A program made the translations under genes and the position numbers. The notes beneath the pieces are model-generated. The model was not told the DNA's origin and did no database searches. It saw only the letters and a list, made by a program, of their open reading frames with translations. A DNA stretch of 64,000 bases, from assembly GCF_030411955.1 (NCBI RefSeq), contig NZ_JASNRA010000015.1, positions 1 to 64,000 on the forward strand, read 5' to 3'. The first letter of the stretch is position 1. Every line of letters starts with the position of its first letter. This DNA is from Massilia sp. YIM B02443 (GTDB taxonomy: Bacteria; Pseudomonadota; Gammaproteobacteria; Burkholderiales; Burkholderiaceae_D). Of this stretch, positions 15,557 to 24,979 are shown piece by piece.

Positions 15557-18430
15557 TTACAGCTTGATCGTCACCGGCTTGCCTTCATAGGTGACCGACT
15601 TGTCCGACTTGTCCAGGTCATTCGCGGTCGACATGCCCGGCTTGATCAGGCGCACCTTGAACTCGCGCTTGGCGACCATGCCCTTGTACTGGCCGGCGCG
15701 GGCGCCGATCTGCACGGTGCCGGTCTTGTCGTCGTAGGCGATCGGGATGCGGCTGGCTTCACCGCGGGTGTAGGCGTTGGTGACGCCGTCATCCTCGTAC
15801 AGGCTGGTCAAGCCATTAGCGCCTGCATACACCAGGATCGTGATCGGCGCGTCCGGCTTCTCGTCGACGTACTGGGTCACCGGGCCGGTGGTGACGACCG
15901 AACCGGCCTTCACGAACAGCGGCATGCGATCACGCGGCGCATCGACCTTGCGCGTCGCGCCACCTTTCACGCGTTCGCCGGTGTAGAAGTCGTACCAGTC
16001 GGCGCCGGCCGGCAGATAGACCTGGCGCGAACGGGCCTTGTACTCGTGCACCGGCGCCACCAGGAACGACGGGCCGAACATGTACTGGTCCTTGACGTTC
16101 TTGGCCTTCTCGTCGTCCGGGAAGTCCATCACCAGGCCGCGCATCATGGTGCCCGAGTGGTAGTGGGTGTCCGACGCCATCGTGTAAATATACGGCATCA
16201 GGCGGTAGCGCAGCTTCAGGTACCAGACCATGTTGTCGCGCATGGCGTCGTCGCCGGCCGAGATGTTGTACAGCTCGCGCTTCACCACCTCGCCGTGCGA
16301 ACGGAACAGCGGCGTGAAGGCGCCGAACTGCCACCAGCGGTGGTTCAGCTCACGCCATTCTTCCATGTCTTCCGGCTTGGCGGCGGCATTGCCGACGGTG
16401 CGGTTTTCCTGGGCCGAGCCGACGTCGCCGCTCTGGAAGCGCACTTCCTGGGCATAGCCGCCGATGTCGTGGGTCCAGTTCGGGACGCCCGACATCGACA
16501 TATTGGTGCCCGACGCGATCTGGTCGTACAGATTGTTCCAGCGGCCGACCGTGTCGCCGCTCCACACCGCCACGGCGTTGCGCTGGATGCCGGCGAAGCC
16601 CGAGCGCGACAGGATGAACTGGCGCGTGTCCGGCTGGTCGCGCTTGAGGCCATCGTACATCGCGCCGGTGCTCACCAGGCTGTAGGGATTGAAGGTGATC
16701 TCGCCGGCGCCGTAGACGGTCGGTCCGATCAGTTCCTTGAAGTCTTCCAGGCGGCTGTTGGACAGCACGTCGGGTTCGGTATTGTCCATCCACCAGGCGT
16801 CGAAGCCCAGGTCGACCAGTTTGGTCTTCAGCTGGCGATAGTAGATGTCGCGCGCTTCCTTGGTGTACGGGTCGTAGTGGCTGTTCAGGTACCCCTTGCC
16901 GACCCAGTCGCGCGAGCCATTCTCGACGTTCTTGGTCCACATGTAGCCGCGCTTCTCGAACTCCTTGTAGTTGTCGGTATTGGCGTAGAACTTGCCCCAC
17001 ACCGACAGCATGATGCGCGCGTTCATCTTGTGGACTTCGTCGACCATGCCCTTGGGATCCGGGAAGCGGGTCTTGTCGAAGTCGTGCGAACCCCAGCCGT
17101 CTTCCGGCCAGTAGAACCAGTCCTGCACGATGTTATCCAGCGGCCAGCCGCGCTTGCGGTATTCCTTCACCGTGTCGAGCAGCTGGTTCTGGTCCACGTA
17201 GCGCTGGCGCGACTGCCAGAAACCGTAGGCCCACTTCGGCATCATCGGCTGCTGGCCGGTCAGGTGGCGGTAGCCGCCAATGACGTTGTCCATGCTGTCG
17301 GCGCTGATGACGTAGTAGTTGATCGCTTCGGCGATCTCGGACGACATGGTCAGCGAGTGGCGCTCGGCCGCGGGCAGCGGATTGTTGTGGGTGATCGCCA
17401 CCATGCCGCCGGTCGGCTTCCAGTCCAGGTGAATCTTGACCGGCTTGTTCCTGGCGAAGGTGACTTCGAAGTTGTGGTACCACGGGTTCCAGCCCATGCG
17501 CCACACGTCCATCACTTCCTTGCCGTCCACCGTCAGCTTGGCGTAGTCCGACGAGTACAGCTGCATCTTGTGCACGCCCGGCTGGTCGCTGGTCATCGTG
17601 CCTTCCCAGACCACGCGCACGTCCTTCAGGTCCTTGAGCGGCTTGATTTCCTTCGGCCAGTTCTGGTCGATGTCCTTCAGGTATTGGTAGTCGATGTCCT
17701 TTTCCTGGCGCGTGAGCAGCAGCTTGCCTTCGGCGTAGTACCTGGCGGTCAGGCCGGCGCTCTTGCCGTCGACGCCGCGCAGGATGAGGTCGCGCGACAT
17801 GTGATCGTACGGTTTGGCGTCGCCGAAGCGCGAGATCGAGTTGTTGTCCCACAGGACGCCGTAGTTCTTGTCCGAGACCACGAACGGCACCGCGGCGATC
17901 ATATTGTGCTGCTGGAGCAGCACGTCTTCGCCGTTGTAGTTCATCTGGTTGTTCTGGTGCTGGCCCAGGCCGTAGTACGCATCCCTGGTGCCGTGGTTGA
18001 AGCCCTGCTTGATCGCAAAGAACGGCTTGCCGCCAACCGTCACGGGCGTCATCGACTCGGATGCCTGCTGCAGGAAGCGCTTGCCGGCGGCGTCAAAAAA
18101 CGCGACCTGGCCGTCCTTCAGCGACACGGTGGCGGCGATCTTGCCGGCCTTGAGCTGGACGCTGTCGGCGCTCGGGCTGACGGTGAAGGTGCACTTGCTG
18201 CCACACGGCGTGGCCACCGTCATCAGGGACGGCGTCAGGTTCTTGCCTTCGGCATTGAGCTTGACCACCTGGATGATGTTATCGCTCATCAGGTTCAGGC
18301 GCACCACCTTGGCGGCGCCCGTGTCGGGCTTGACCTCGATGCCGGTGCCGGTCTGTTGGAAGGTGCCGGCATAAGCTGCATTGCCTGCGGCGAGGAACAG
18401 CACTGCGGCTGCTACCTGGGTCATTCGCAT
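15557..18430 (-). CDS. GH31 alpha-xylosidase with PA14 insert
   Basis: This 957-aa protein has a signal peptide (1-21, ending AYA). An N-terminal beta-sandwich (about 25-220) is interrupted by a PA14-like module (about 226-350, YYAEGKLL to WKPTGGMVAI). The catalytic barrel carries the nucleophile motif DAWWMDNTEPD (Asp about 549) and the acid/base in AVWSGDTVGRW (Asp about 626); beta domains follow. PA14 inside GH31, the WWMDNTEP motif and the length are the features of xyloglucan alpha-xylosidases such as Cellvibrio Xyl31A. It removes non-reducing-end alpha-1,6-xylose from xyloglucan oligosaccharides. A CAGGAG site precedes the start. The gene is last of the GH74-GH95-GH35-GH31 run, 63 bases after GH35 and followed by a terminator. 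Confidence 0.92.
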   Translation of the reverse strand: MRMTQVAAAVLFLAAGNAAYAGTFQQTGTGIEVKPDTGAAKVVRLNLMSDNIIQVVKLNAEGKNLTPSLMTVATPCGSKCTFTVSPSADSVQLKAGKIAATVSLKDGQVAFFDAAGKRFLQQASESMTPVTVGGKPFFAIKQGFNHGTRDAYYGLGQHQNNQMNYNGEDVLLQQHNMIAAVPFVVSDKNYGVLWDNNSISRFGDAKPYDHMSRDLILRGVDGKSAGLTARYYAEGKLLLTRQEKDIDYQYLKDIDQNWPKEIKPLKDLKDVRVVWEGTMTSDQPGVHKMQLYSSDYAKLTVDGKEVMDVWRMGWNPWYHNFEVTFARNKPVKIHLDWKPTGGMVAITHNNPLPAAERHSLTMSSEIAEAINYYVISADSMDNVIGGYRHLTGQQPMMPKWAYGFWQSRQRYVDQNQLLDTVKEYRKRGWPLDNIVQDWFYWPEDGWGSHDFDKTRFPDPKGMVDEVHKMNARIMLSVWGKFYANTDNYKEFEKRGYMWTKNVENGSRDWVGKGYLNSHYDPYTKEARDIYYRQLKTKLVDLGFDAWWMDNTEPDVLSNSRLEDFKELIGPTVYGAGEITFNPYSLVSTGAMYDGLKRDQPDTRQFILSRSGFAGIQRNAVAVWSGDTVGRWNNLYDQIASGTNMSMSGVPNWTHDIGGYAQEVRFQSGDVGSAQENRTVGNAAAKPEDMEEWRELNHRWWQFGAFTPLFRSHGEVVKRELYNISAGDDAMRDNMVWYLKLRYRLMPYIYTMASDTHYHSGTMMRGLVMDFPDDEKAKNVKDQYMFGPSFLVAPVHEYKARSRQVYLPAGADWYDFYTGERVKGGATRKVDAPRDRMPLFVKAGSVVTTGPVTQYVDEKPDAPITILVYAGANGLTSLYEDDGVTNAYTRGEASRIPIAYDDKTGTVQIGARAGQYKGMVAKREFKVRLIKPGMSTANDLDKSDKSVTYEGKPVTIKL

Positions 18431-18493
18431 TTGTCGATCTCCTGTTGTCGTATCCGCGCTGTGGTGCGGACTTTGTCGTTACCTGCTTGTTTT

Positions 18494-20167
18494 TCAATCC
18501 TTGTACGTTCCCAGCTTCACCTTCAGCACCGTCGGCGTGGCCGGCAGGTTCAGGCCATAGTCGGTCTGGTCGCCATTCCAGTTGCGCTCCATGATCCACT
18601 TGCCACTCGCGTCGAAGCGCCCTTCTTCCACCCGCGCCAGCATCGACGGCTTGCCGTCGTTGGCCCCGATGCCCGAGAGTTTGATGCGCGCCTGCTGGCC
18701 GACGATCACGAATTCATTGGCGCCGATCTGGGCGAAGGCCACGCCGCCGCTTGGCTGCTCGGTGCCGGACTGGTATTCGTTCTTGTCCTTCAGGTACTGG
18801 CGCTCGCCGAACTGGAATTCGCGGAACGAGACGGTCGCCTTCCAGCCTTGCATGTCGACGGTCTGCGCCGCGCGGTCGTCGCCTTCGGCCACGCCGTAGG
18901 TGCGGCCCTCGAACGCCCACTGCGCCCATTGGCGCCCGATCGGCGCGAATACGCCAAACACCTTGGCGAACGGTTCGACCATGCGCTTGTCGGTGAACCT
19001 GGAGCCGAGCGGATAGTTGCTGTACTCGGCGTAGTCCAGCCCGAACGGCGCCACACCCAGCGCGCCCATGCCGAAGGCCTGGTACACGTAGCGCGCGTAG
19101 CCGGCTGCATTGCCCATCTCGGGAATCATCAGCGGATTGTCGGCGCGCTTGAACGACTTCAGGATGGCGGTGACCTTGTTCGATTCCGGCATGTAGATGT
19201 CCGGCGCGGCGAAGTCGATGTGCGGTGCGGCCGCTTTATAGATATCGAGCACGTCGTAGGTCGGGCCACCGCTGGCGAAGTTGCCCTTCCACGGTTCGGC
19301 CGGTTTGCCGTCGAGCGACGGTTCGCGCAGCGCGTTGTTGACGAACATCGGCAGGTCGTACACGGCGCGGCCGGCCTTGGCGATCGACTCGATGTAGCTG
19401 GCGATCGCCCACGAATGGAAGTACTGCTCGGCGTAGTCGCCGTAGACCTGGGTCCAGGTGCCGCTGCTCGCCTTTTTCGGCTTCTGGCGCGCGGTCACGG
19501 CGCTCGGCACCGGCGCATTGAACGCGGCCTGGGCGCGGGCGCCGTAGTCGCGCGCGAAGCCGTAGGTGCCGACCTCGTTCTCGACCTGCACCAGGATTAC
19601 GGTGCGGTGATTCACGTCGATCTGCCTGATCCGCTCCATCATCTTCACGAAAGCGTTGCGGTCGGCGGCCAGCGTCTGCTCGCCAAATGGCGAATGGCTG
19701 TAGACGTTCTTGCCGTCCTTGTCCTTCATGCGCGGGAAGCGCCCGTTGTCGAACTTGACCCATTCCGGCAGGTAGCCGGGGCCGGTGTTCTTCCAGGTGC
19801 CGAACCAGACGATTACCAGGCGGATGTCGTTCTCGCGCGCTTCCTTGACCAAAGTATCGAGGAAGGAGAAGTCGAACTTGCCTTCCTGCGGTTCGATCTG
19901 TTCCCAGGCGATCGGCATCTCGAGCGTGTTGGCCTTGGCGTCTTTCAGCGCCTGCCACACCTTGGGCAGCGCGGCCGGGTAGTTGCTCGAATTGTGGGCC
20001 TGGCCGGCCAGCATCAGGAACGGTTTGCCGTCCACCATCAGCGCGTGGCGGCCGTCCTTGGTGACGAGCTTGGGCAGTTCGGGTGCAGCCAGCGCACTGC
20101 CCGCCGTCAAGGCGAGATACAGCGGGACGGCCAATCTGAGGCGGCGGGCGATCTGGTTCAGTGTCAT
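18494..20167 (-). CDS. GH35 beta-galactosidase (DUF5597-type)
   Basis: This 557-aa protein has a signal peptide (1-28, ending ALAA). The GH35 barrel carries acid/base [11 protein letters not shown] (Glu about 198) and nucleophile LMIPEMGN (Glu about 350). The C-terminal part (about 390-550) is a beta domain of the type found in proteobacterial GH35 enzymes such as Cellvibrio Bgl35A. AAGGAGACGACCCGC precedes the ATG. It would remove beta-1,2-galactose from xyloglucan L side chains, exposing alpha-xylose for the neighbouring GH31. The gaps are 26 bases to GH95 upstream and 63 bases to GH31 downstream, so this is one transcription unit. The family is firm; the xyloglucan role follows from the gene set. 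Confidence 0.9.
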   Translation of the reverse strand: MTLNQIARRLRLAVPLYLALTAGSALAAPELPKLVTKDGRHALMVDGKPFLMLAGQAHNSSNYPAALPKVWQALKDAKANTLEMPIAWEQIEPQEGKFDFSFLDTLVKEARENDIRLVIVWFGTWKNTGPGYLPEWVKFDNGRFPRMKDKDGKNVYSHSPFGEQTLAADRNAFVKMMERIRQIDVNHRTVILVQVENEVGTYGFARDYGARAQAAFNAPVPSAVTARQKPKKASSGTWTQVYGDYAEQYFHSWAIASYIESIAKAGRAVYDLPMFVNNALREPSLDGKPAEPWKGNFASGGPTYDVLDIYKAAAPHIDFAAPDIYMPESNKVTAILKSFKRADNPLMIPEMGNAAGYARYVYQAFGMGALGVAPFGLDYAEYSNYPLGSRFTDKRMVEPFAKVFGVFAPIGRQWAQWAFEGRTYGVAEGDDRAAQTVDMQGWKATVSFREFQFGERQYLKDKNEYQSGTEQPSGGVAFAQIGANEFVIVGQQARIKLSGIGANDGKPSMLARVEEGRFDASGKWIMERNWNGDQTDYGLNLPATPTVLKVKLGTYKD

Positions 20168-20193
20168 GCGGGTCGTCTCCTTGGTGTTGTCTT

Positions 20194-22482
20194 TTATTGG
20201 AACTGCGCGGCGCCGATGCTGCGGTTCTGGCCCTGCTGGATAGCGACGTCGATCACCTTGGCGCCGTAGCGCACCTTGACGCGACCGGCGCCAGACAAGC
20301 CGCGCACGCTGGCGTCTACCAGCTGCCCGTCACGCCAGGCGATATCGACCACGTAGCCGCCGCGGGCGCGCAGCCCCTTTACCGAACCAGTCGGCCAGGA
20401 CTTCGGCAGCGCCGGCAGCAGGTGGATCTCGCCCGCCTGCGACTGCAGCAGCATCTCGGCGATCGCGGCGGTGGCGCCGAAGTTGCCGTCGATCTGGAAC
20501 GGCGGATGGGCGTCGAGCATGTTCGGGTAGGTGCCGCCGGCGTTGTTATGCTCCGAGAAGATGCCGGCCTGCTCGGACGCGCGCGCGCCCGGCGCGGCCA
20601 GCACGCCGCGCAGCATGCGGTAGGCGCGCTCGCCGTCGTGCAGGCGCGCCCAGAACGCCATCTTCCACGCCATCGACCAGCCGGTGCCGGCGTCGCCGCG
20701 CGCTTCCAGCGTGCGCCGTGCGGCGCGCGCCAGTTCAGGCGTCTGCACTGGGCCGATCTGGCGGCCCGGGAACAGCGCGAACAGGTGCGACACGTGGCGG
20801 TGCGTGTCCTGCGGCGTGTCCAGCACCGGATCCTTTTTCTCTTCGAGCCATTCGAGCAGCTGGCCCCAGCTGCCGATGCGCGGACCGGCCAGGCGGTCGC
20901 GCATGCGCGTCAGGGTGGCGCGCAGCTCGGGATCGACCTTCAGGATGCCGGCCGCTTCCACCGTGTTGTTGAACAGGTCCCACACGATCTGCTGGTCATA
21001 GGCGACGCCGTCCTCGACCGGGCCGTGCTCGGGCGACCAGCCCTGTGGCGCCACCAGGCGTCCGTCCGGCAGCTCCTTCAGATAGTCCTGCCAGAAGGCG
21101 CTGGTCTCCTTCATCATCGGATACGCCACCTCGCGCAGGAATCGCTCGTCGCGCGTGAAGGCGTAGTGTTCCCAGAAGTGCTGGGCGTACCAGGCGTTGC
21201 CGGTCTTGTTCCACAGGTAGCCCATGGCGCCGAACGGGTTCGACTCGGTGCGCAGGGTCCAGCCGCGCACCGGCTTGCCATCCTTGCGCTTGAACTCGAG
21301 GGCCGTGTCGCGCCGCCATACCGGCGCCACGCCGTTCACGAAATCGAAGAATGGCACGGCCAGCTCGCTCAGGTTCGTGACCTCGGCCGGCCAGTAATTC
21401 ATCTGGATGTTGATGTTGGTGTGGTAGTCCGAATTCCACGGCGGCGAATAGCTGTTGTTCCACAGGCCCTGCAGATTGGCCGGCAGCGAACCGCGCGAGC
21501 TGGAGACCAGCAGGTAGCGGCCGTACTGGAAGTACTGCGCTTCGAGTTCGGGGTCGCCGCCTTGCTTCGTATATGCCAGCAAGCGCGCATCGGTCGGCAG
21601 CGCGCGCCGTGCGGCCGGGGTGGCGCCCAGGTCCAGGTCGACGCGGCCGACCAGGCTGGCGAAATCCTTTTCGTGCTCGGTGCGCAGCTCGGCAAGTGGA
21701 CGTGCGGCCGCCCTGTTCACCTGTTCGGTCACGCGCGCCAGCGGATGCTCGCCGTTGAAGCGGCGCGCCGCGTCCATCACGAAGCTGGTGCCGGCGCCCA
21801 GCACCAGGGTAATGCTGTCGGCGCCTTCGACCTTGATGCGCTTGCCGTCGGCAACCACCTTGCCGCCTTCGTTCAGCACCTGCACCTGGCTGGCGTAGGT
21901 CATCACATTGCTGCTTGGCGCCTGGTCCGGCAGCACGAACCCCGCCAGCGTGCCGGCGGCGTGGATGCGGTTGTTGGCCACGGCCAGGTGTGCGCCGTGG
22001 CGGTCGGTCAACGCCACGCTGCCGCTGTACTGGCCGGGACGGCTGGCGGAGAGGCGCAGCACGATCACCTGCGCCGGGTAGCTGGCCCAGGCTTCGCGTT
22101 TGTAGGTCACGCCTTTGTGCACATAGGTCACCGTGTGCACGCCGCGCGCCAGGTCGAGTGTGCGGCGGTAGTCCGTTGCGCCGCGTTCGTGGCCCGGCAG
22201 TTCTACAGCCAAGTCACCGAAGGGCTGGAACGCGCCCATGGTCTTGTCGTCGCCGGTCCAGAGCGTGATGTCGTTGAACTGCAGGTGCTCGCGGCCGGGC
22301 TGGCCGAACACCATGGCGCCGATGCGGCCGTTGCCGATCGGGAGCGCCTCCTTTTCCCAGCCCTGGTCGTTGTCCTGAGCCGGACGGTCGTAGCGCAGCA
22401 CCAGCTCGGGTGCGGCGCAGGCGACGCCGGCTGCCAGCAGACCGGCAAGGAGCACGATGCGGTGGATCGATTTCACGTTCAT
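20194..22482 (-). CDS. GH95 alpha-L-fucosidase (or alpha-L-galactosidase)
   Basis: This 762-aa protein has a signal peptide (1-23, ending GVACA). It shows the GH95 N-terminal beta domain ([29 protein letters not shown]) and an alpha/alpha barrel with [14 protein letters not shown], which holds the paired Asn of the family. Further on are [11 protein letters not shown] (catalytic Glu) and [13 protein letters not shown] (Asp); all the expected active-site positions appear present. The ATG at 22482 overlaps the GH74 stop as ATGA, so the two are translationally coupled; the open frame upstream to 22821 is shadow of GH74. In xyloglucan loci this enzyme removes terminal alpha-1,2-fucose from the galactose branch. 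It is the analogue of Cellvibrio Afc95A. Confidence 0.92.
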   Translation of the reverse strand: MNVKSIHRIVLLAGLLAAGVACAAPELVLRYDRPAQDNDQGWEKEALPIGNGRIGAMVFGQPGREHLQFNDITLWTGDDKTMGAFQPFGDLAVELPGHERGATDYRRTLDLARGVHTVTYVHKGVTYKREAWASYPAQVIVLRLSASRPGQYSGSVALTDRHGAHLAVANNRIHAAGTLAGFVLPDQAPSSNVMTYASQVQVLNEGGKVVADGKRIKVEGADSITLVLGAGTSFVMDAARRFNGEHPLARVTEQVNRAAARPLAELRTEHEKDFASLVGRVDLDLGATPAARRALPTDARLLAYTKQGGDPELEAQYFQYGRYLLVSSSRGSLPANLQGLWNNSYSPPWNSDYHTNINIQMNYWPAEVTNLSELAVPFFDFVNGVAPVWRRDTALEFKRKDGKPVRGWTLRTESNPFGAMGYLWNKTGNAWYAQHFWEHYAFTRDERFLREVAYPMMKETSAFWQDYLKELPDGRLVAPQGWSPEHGPVEDGVAYDQQIVWDLFNNTVEAAGILKVDPELRATLTRMRDRLAGPRIGSWGQLLEWLEEKKDPVLDTPQDTHRHVSHLFALFPGRQIGPVQTPELARAARRTLEARGDAGTGWSMAWKMAFWARLHDGERAYRMLRGVLAAPGARASEQAGIFSEHNNAGGTYPNMLDAHPPFQIDGNFGATAAIAEMLLQSQAGEIHLLPALPKSWPTGSVKGLRARGGYVVDIAWRDGQLVDASVRGLSGAGRVKVRYGAKVIDVAIQQGQNRSIGAAQFQ

Positions 22483-24689
22483 TGGGTGACGGGCCTTCCA
22501 TAGACGATGCCGCGGCCGGCGGTGCTCATGTAGACGAAGCCGAAGCGGTTCATGTCGCCGACGATGAAGTGACCGTCGCCCGGGCCGCCGTACTGGTGGG
22601 CGTCGTCGTTGATGCGGGCCCAGGTCGCGCCCCCGTCGAGCGAGCGGTAGATGCCGCGCACGCCGTCCACGCTGCCCCAGATGTACACGGTCGGGTAATC
22701 CTTGCCCGGCGCCGCCTTGCCGAAACCGACCGCGCCGCAGTAGCCGATGCCGGCCACCGGCGTGAAACTGGCGCCGCCGTTCGTCGAGCGTTGCAGGCCG
22801 CCGTTCTTGAGCGGCGCCCACAGGTCGCCTTCGCGGCCAGGCGCCGGACGGATCAGGCGCGAACCGCCGGCCGGCAGGCTGGCGCGCGCAGTGAAGCTCG
22901 CGCCGGCATCAAGGCTGACCATCAACGCCTTGTCGTCGTAGGCATAGAACACGTTCGGCTTGACCGGATCGGCCACCGCGCGCAGGTCGCGCCCCGCCAA
23001 TCCCTTCACCTCAAGCCAGCTCTTGCCGCCGTCCGCCGAGCGGTACAGCGTGGAGGAGCCTTGCGGCGTATGCACCAGCGTGGCGCCGTCCGCCGACATG
23101 GCGACGCGTCCGCGCTTGCCCTGCAGTGAAGGCGTCCTGGTCCAGCTCTTGCCGCCGTCCGTCGTCAGCAACATGGTGTCGCCAACGCGCACCATGGTCT
23201 GGGGGCGCAGCGCCGCCGCATCGAGTCCGGTGGTGGTGCCGATTTCAGGCTGATGGATGCGCCCATGGCGCGCCGGATCGTCGTGGATGAAACCATCGTA
23301 GTCGCCGATTGCCGACACCGGCGGCTGCCCAGCCAAGCTCACAAAACCCAGCGGCACGGTTTCTTCGAGTCCGGCCACGGTAAAGGTCCAGGTGGCCGGC
23401 GTAGCGTCGATGTCCGCCGTGCGGAATACGCCGTTGCCCGAGGTGACCCAGACCGCGCGCGGGTCGCTCGGATCGAATTCGACCGAGCCTGCCCAGTGGA
23501 TCGCATGTCCTTTCAGCCAGGGCACGCCGGCGGCGTCACGCCGGTAGCCGCGCGCGATCACGTCGGTCCAGGTCGCGCCGGCGTCGTTGGACAGGAAGAT
23601 GCGATCGCCCTTGGCGTCGCCCTGCGGGATGAAGGTGTTGATGGTGGAGACCACGATCCGCTGCGGATTGCGCGGGTCGACGCTAACGCCGGCAAATGGC
23701 CGGGTCCAGCCTTTCGGCGTAACGTCGCTCCAGGCGCCGCTGGCCACGTGGTACTTCCACACCTGGCCGCGCTCGACCGGCTCGCTGCCGCTCTTGTTCG
23801 GATGCGGACCGGCGCCGCCGGCATAGGTCACGTACAGGTTACCGGCGCCATCGAAGGAGGCGCGCTGCGGCATCAGGTCCACCGGTGCGTTCGGCACCGG
23901 AGCGAAGCTGGCGCCGGCATCGTCGCTGCGGTACAAGTTCGGGCCGACGCTGCCGAAGCGCGAGACGCCGACGAACAGGCGGCGCGCCCGCCCCTGCTCG
24001 ACGCTGGATGGATCCGGCAGCACGATGTTCAGGCCGACGTCGTTGGGCGTGGTGGTCACCGGCAGCGCCGTGTTGCGCCGCCAGGTCTGACCGCTGTTGT
24101 CACTGGTGAACAGGCCGTCGCGGCGCGAGCCGAGATACAGCAGCTTGTTGGAACCCGGATCGACGGAGAGGCGCTCACCGTTCTGGCGTCCGAAGCCGTT
24201 GCCATGGGTTTTGAATTGGGCGGTGACATCGACCACGCTAAAGCTCTTGCCGTAGTCGCTCGAGCGCAGGATTGCGGTGCGGCCGCCGTTGAGGTAAGCG
24301 ATGCCGGCCAGCAGCCAGACATTGGCGGCGTTGTGCGGATCGATCGCCAGCGCGTCGATGCCGAGCAAGCCCGTCTGGTCTTCCGCGACCCAGTCCAGCA
24401 GCGGCGTCCAGCGCCGCGCCGTGCCGTCCCAGCGATAGGCGCCGCCAACGTCGGTGCGCGCGTAGGCCACGTTCGGTTCGCTGCGGCTGGGGATCACTGC
24501 GGTGACGAAGCCGCCGCCGCCGATGGCGACGCTGTCCCAGACGTACGGGACGCGCGCTGCCGCGGAAGCCGGCCCCGGCGCCTGCCGGGCGGTGGCCGGG
24601 GTGGCCGTGGCGGCGACGCCGGCGACGGTCAGGGCCAGGACGGCCGTAACCGCGCCCACGCCCGCCAGGCGGGTGATCGTGGTACGCAT
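22479..24689 (-). CDS. GH74 endo-xyloglucanase
   Basis: This 736-aa secreted protein has an Ala-rich signal peptide (about 1-35). Two seven-bladed propellers follow, made of BNR-like repeats (VNARTD-type blades: VAYARTDVGGAYRWD, AILRSSDYGKSF, LFTSDNSGQTWRR, IFLSNDAGATW, LYRSADGGKSW, IYRSLDGGATW). Catalytic-region motifs YARTDVGGAYRWD and IGDYDGFIHDD supply the two Asp expected for GH74. No carbohydrate-binding module or dockerin is seen. It cleaves the beta-1,4-glucan backbone of xyloglucan outside the cell. GCAGGAGACAC precedes the ATG. It is the first gene of the GH74-GH95-GH35-GH31 operon; a LacI-type site (24790-24805) lies about 100 bases upstream in the divergent region shared with the semialdehyde dehydrogenase gene. 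Confidence 0.93.
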   Translation of the reverse strand: MRTTITRLAGVGAVTAVLALTVAGVAATATPATARQAPGPASAAARVPYVWDSVAIGGGGFVTAVIPSRSEPNVAYARTDVGGAYRWDGTARRWTPLLDWVAEDQTGLLGIDALAIDPHNAANVWLLAGIAYLNGGRTAILRSSDYGKSFSVVDVTAQFKTHGNGFGRQNGERLSVDPGSNKLLYLGSRRDGLFTSDNSGQTWRRNTALPVTTTPNDVGLNIVLPDPSSVEQGRARRLFVGVSRFGSVGPNLYRSDDAGASFAPVPNAPVDLMPQRASFDGAGNLYVTYAGGAGPHPNKSGSEPVERGQVWKYHVASGAWSDVTPKGWTRPFAGVSVDPRNPQRIVVSTINTFIPQGDAKGDRIFLSNDAGATWTDVIARGYRRDAAGVPWLKGHAIHWAGSVEFDPSDPRAVWVTSGNGVFRTADIDATPATWTFTVAGLEETVPLGFVSLAGQPPVSAIGDYDGFIHDDPARHGRIHQPEIGTTTGLDAAALRPQTMVRVGDTMLLTTDGGKSWTRTPSLQGKRGRVAMSADGATLVHTPQGSSTLYRSADGGKSWLEVKGLAGRDLRAVADPVKPNVFYAYDDKALMVSLDAGASFTARASLPAGGSRLIRPAPGREGDLWAPLKNGGLQRSTNGGASFTPVAGIGYCGAVGFGKAAPGKDYPTVYIWGSVDGVRGIYRSLDGGATWARINDDAHQYGGPGDGHFIVGDMNRFGFVYMSTAGRGIVYGRPVTQ

Positions 24690-24789
24690 GTGTCTCCTGC
24701 TTTTTTGTGCTTGTTATGTGCCACCTGTTTGGAAAATAGTGGCTTACTGCAAACCATGCTAAACAATACAGACGTGACTGGCAAGCAAA

Positions 24790-24805
24790 ATGTTCGCGCT
24801 AACAG
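24790..24805 (-). promoter_or_regulatory. Putative LacI-family operator before the GH74 operon
   Basis: ATGTTCGCGCTAACAG is the most symmetric of the five related sites: ATGTT and TAACA flank a CGCG core. It lies 101 bases upstream of the GH74 start in the 290-base divergent gap 24690-24979, which also holds the second site (24890) for the opposite gene. Confidence 0.6.
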
Positions 24806-24855
24806 AAAAAGTTAGAGGCCACATTTCACGTCCAGCAAGGACGGCCGCGCGCCAG

Positions 24856-24865
24856 AGTATTTACC
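24856..24865 (+). promoter_or_regulatory. Shared 10-mer upstream of an operator (copy 2)
   Basis: AGTATTTACC is identical to 2671-2680 and likewise sits a few tens of bases upstream of a TTGCGYATAACAT-type site (34 bases to 24890, against 28 at the other locus). It is a candidate co-regulatory site. Confidence 0.35.
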
Positions 24866-24889
24866 CTGCCGCTGCGCGTGCGTTTTTTC

Positions 24890-24906
24890 ATGATTGCGTA
24901 TAACAT
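24890..24906 (+). promoter_or_regulatory. Putative LacI-family operator before the semialdehyde dehydrogenase gene
   Basis: ATGATTGCGTATAACAT differs from the site at 2699-2715 at only two positions and has the same 17-base length. It lies 73 bases before the ATG at 24980. Confidence 0.6.
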
Positions 24907-24979
24907 CCATGGTCTCGGCTGGCGGACAAGTAAGCGTTCAGCCAGCAGCCATACCAAACACAACAAGCAAGGAGATCCA

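Noticed and set aside
16046-20269. A 1407-codon open frame antisense to the GH31 and GH35 genes
   Set aside because: It spans two convincing glycosidase genes and their junction. The product is His/Val/Ala/Arg-rich with no domain, as expected from the GC-rich complementary strand.
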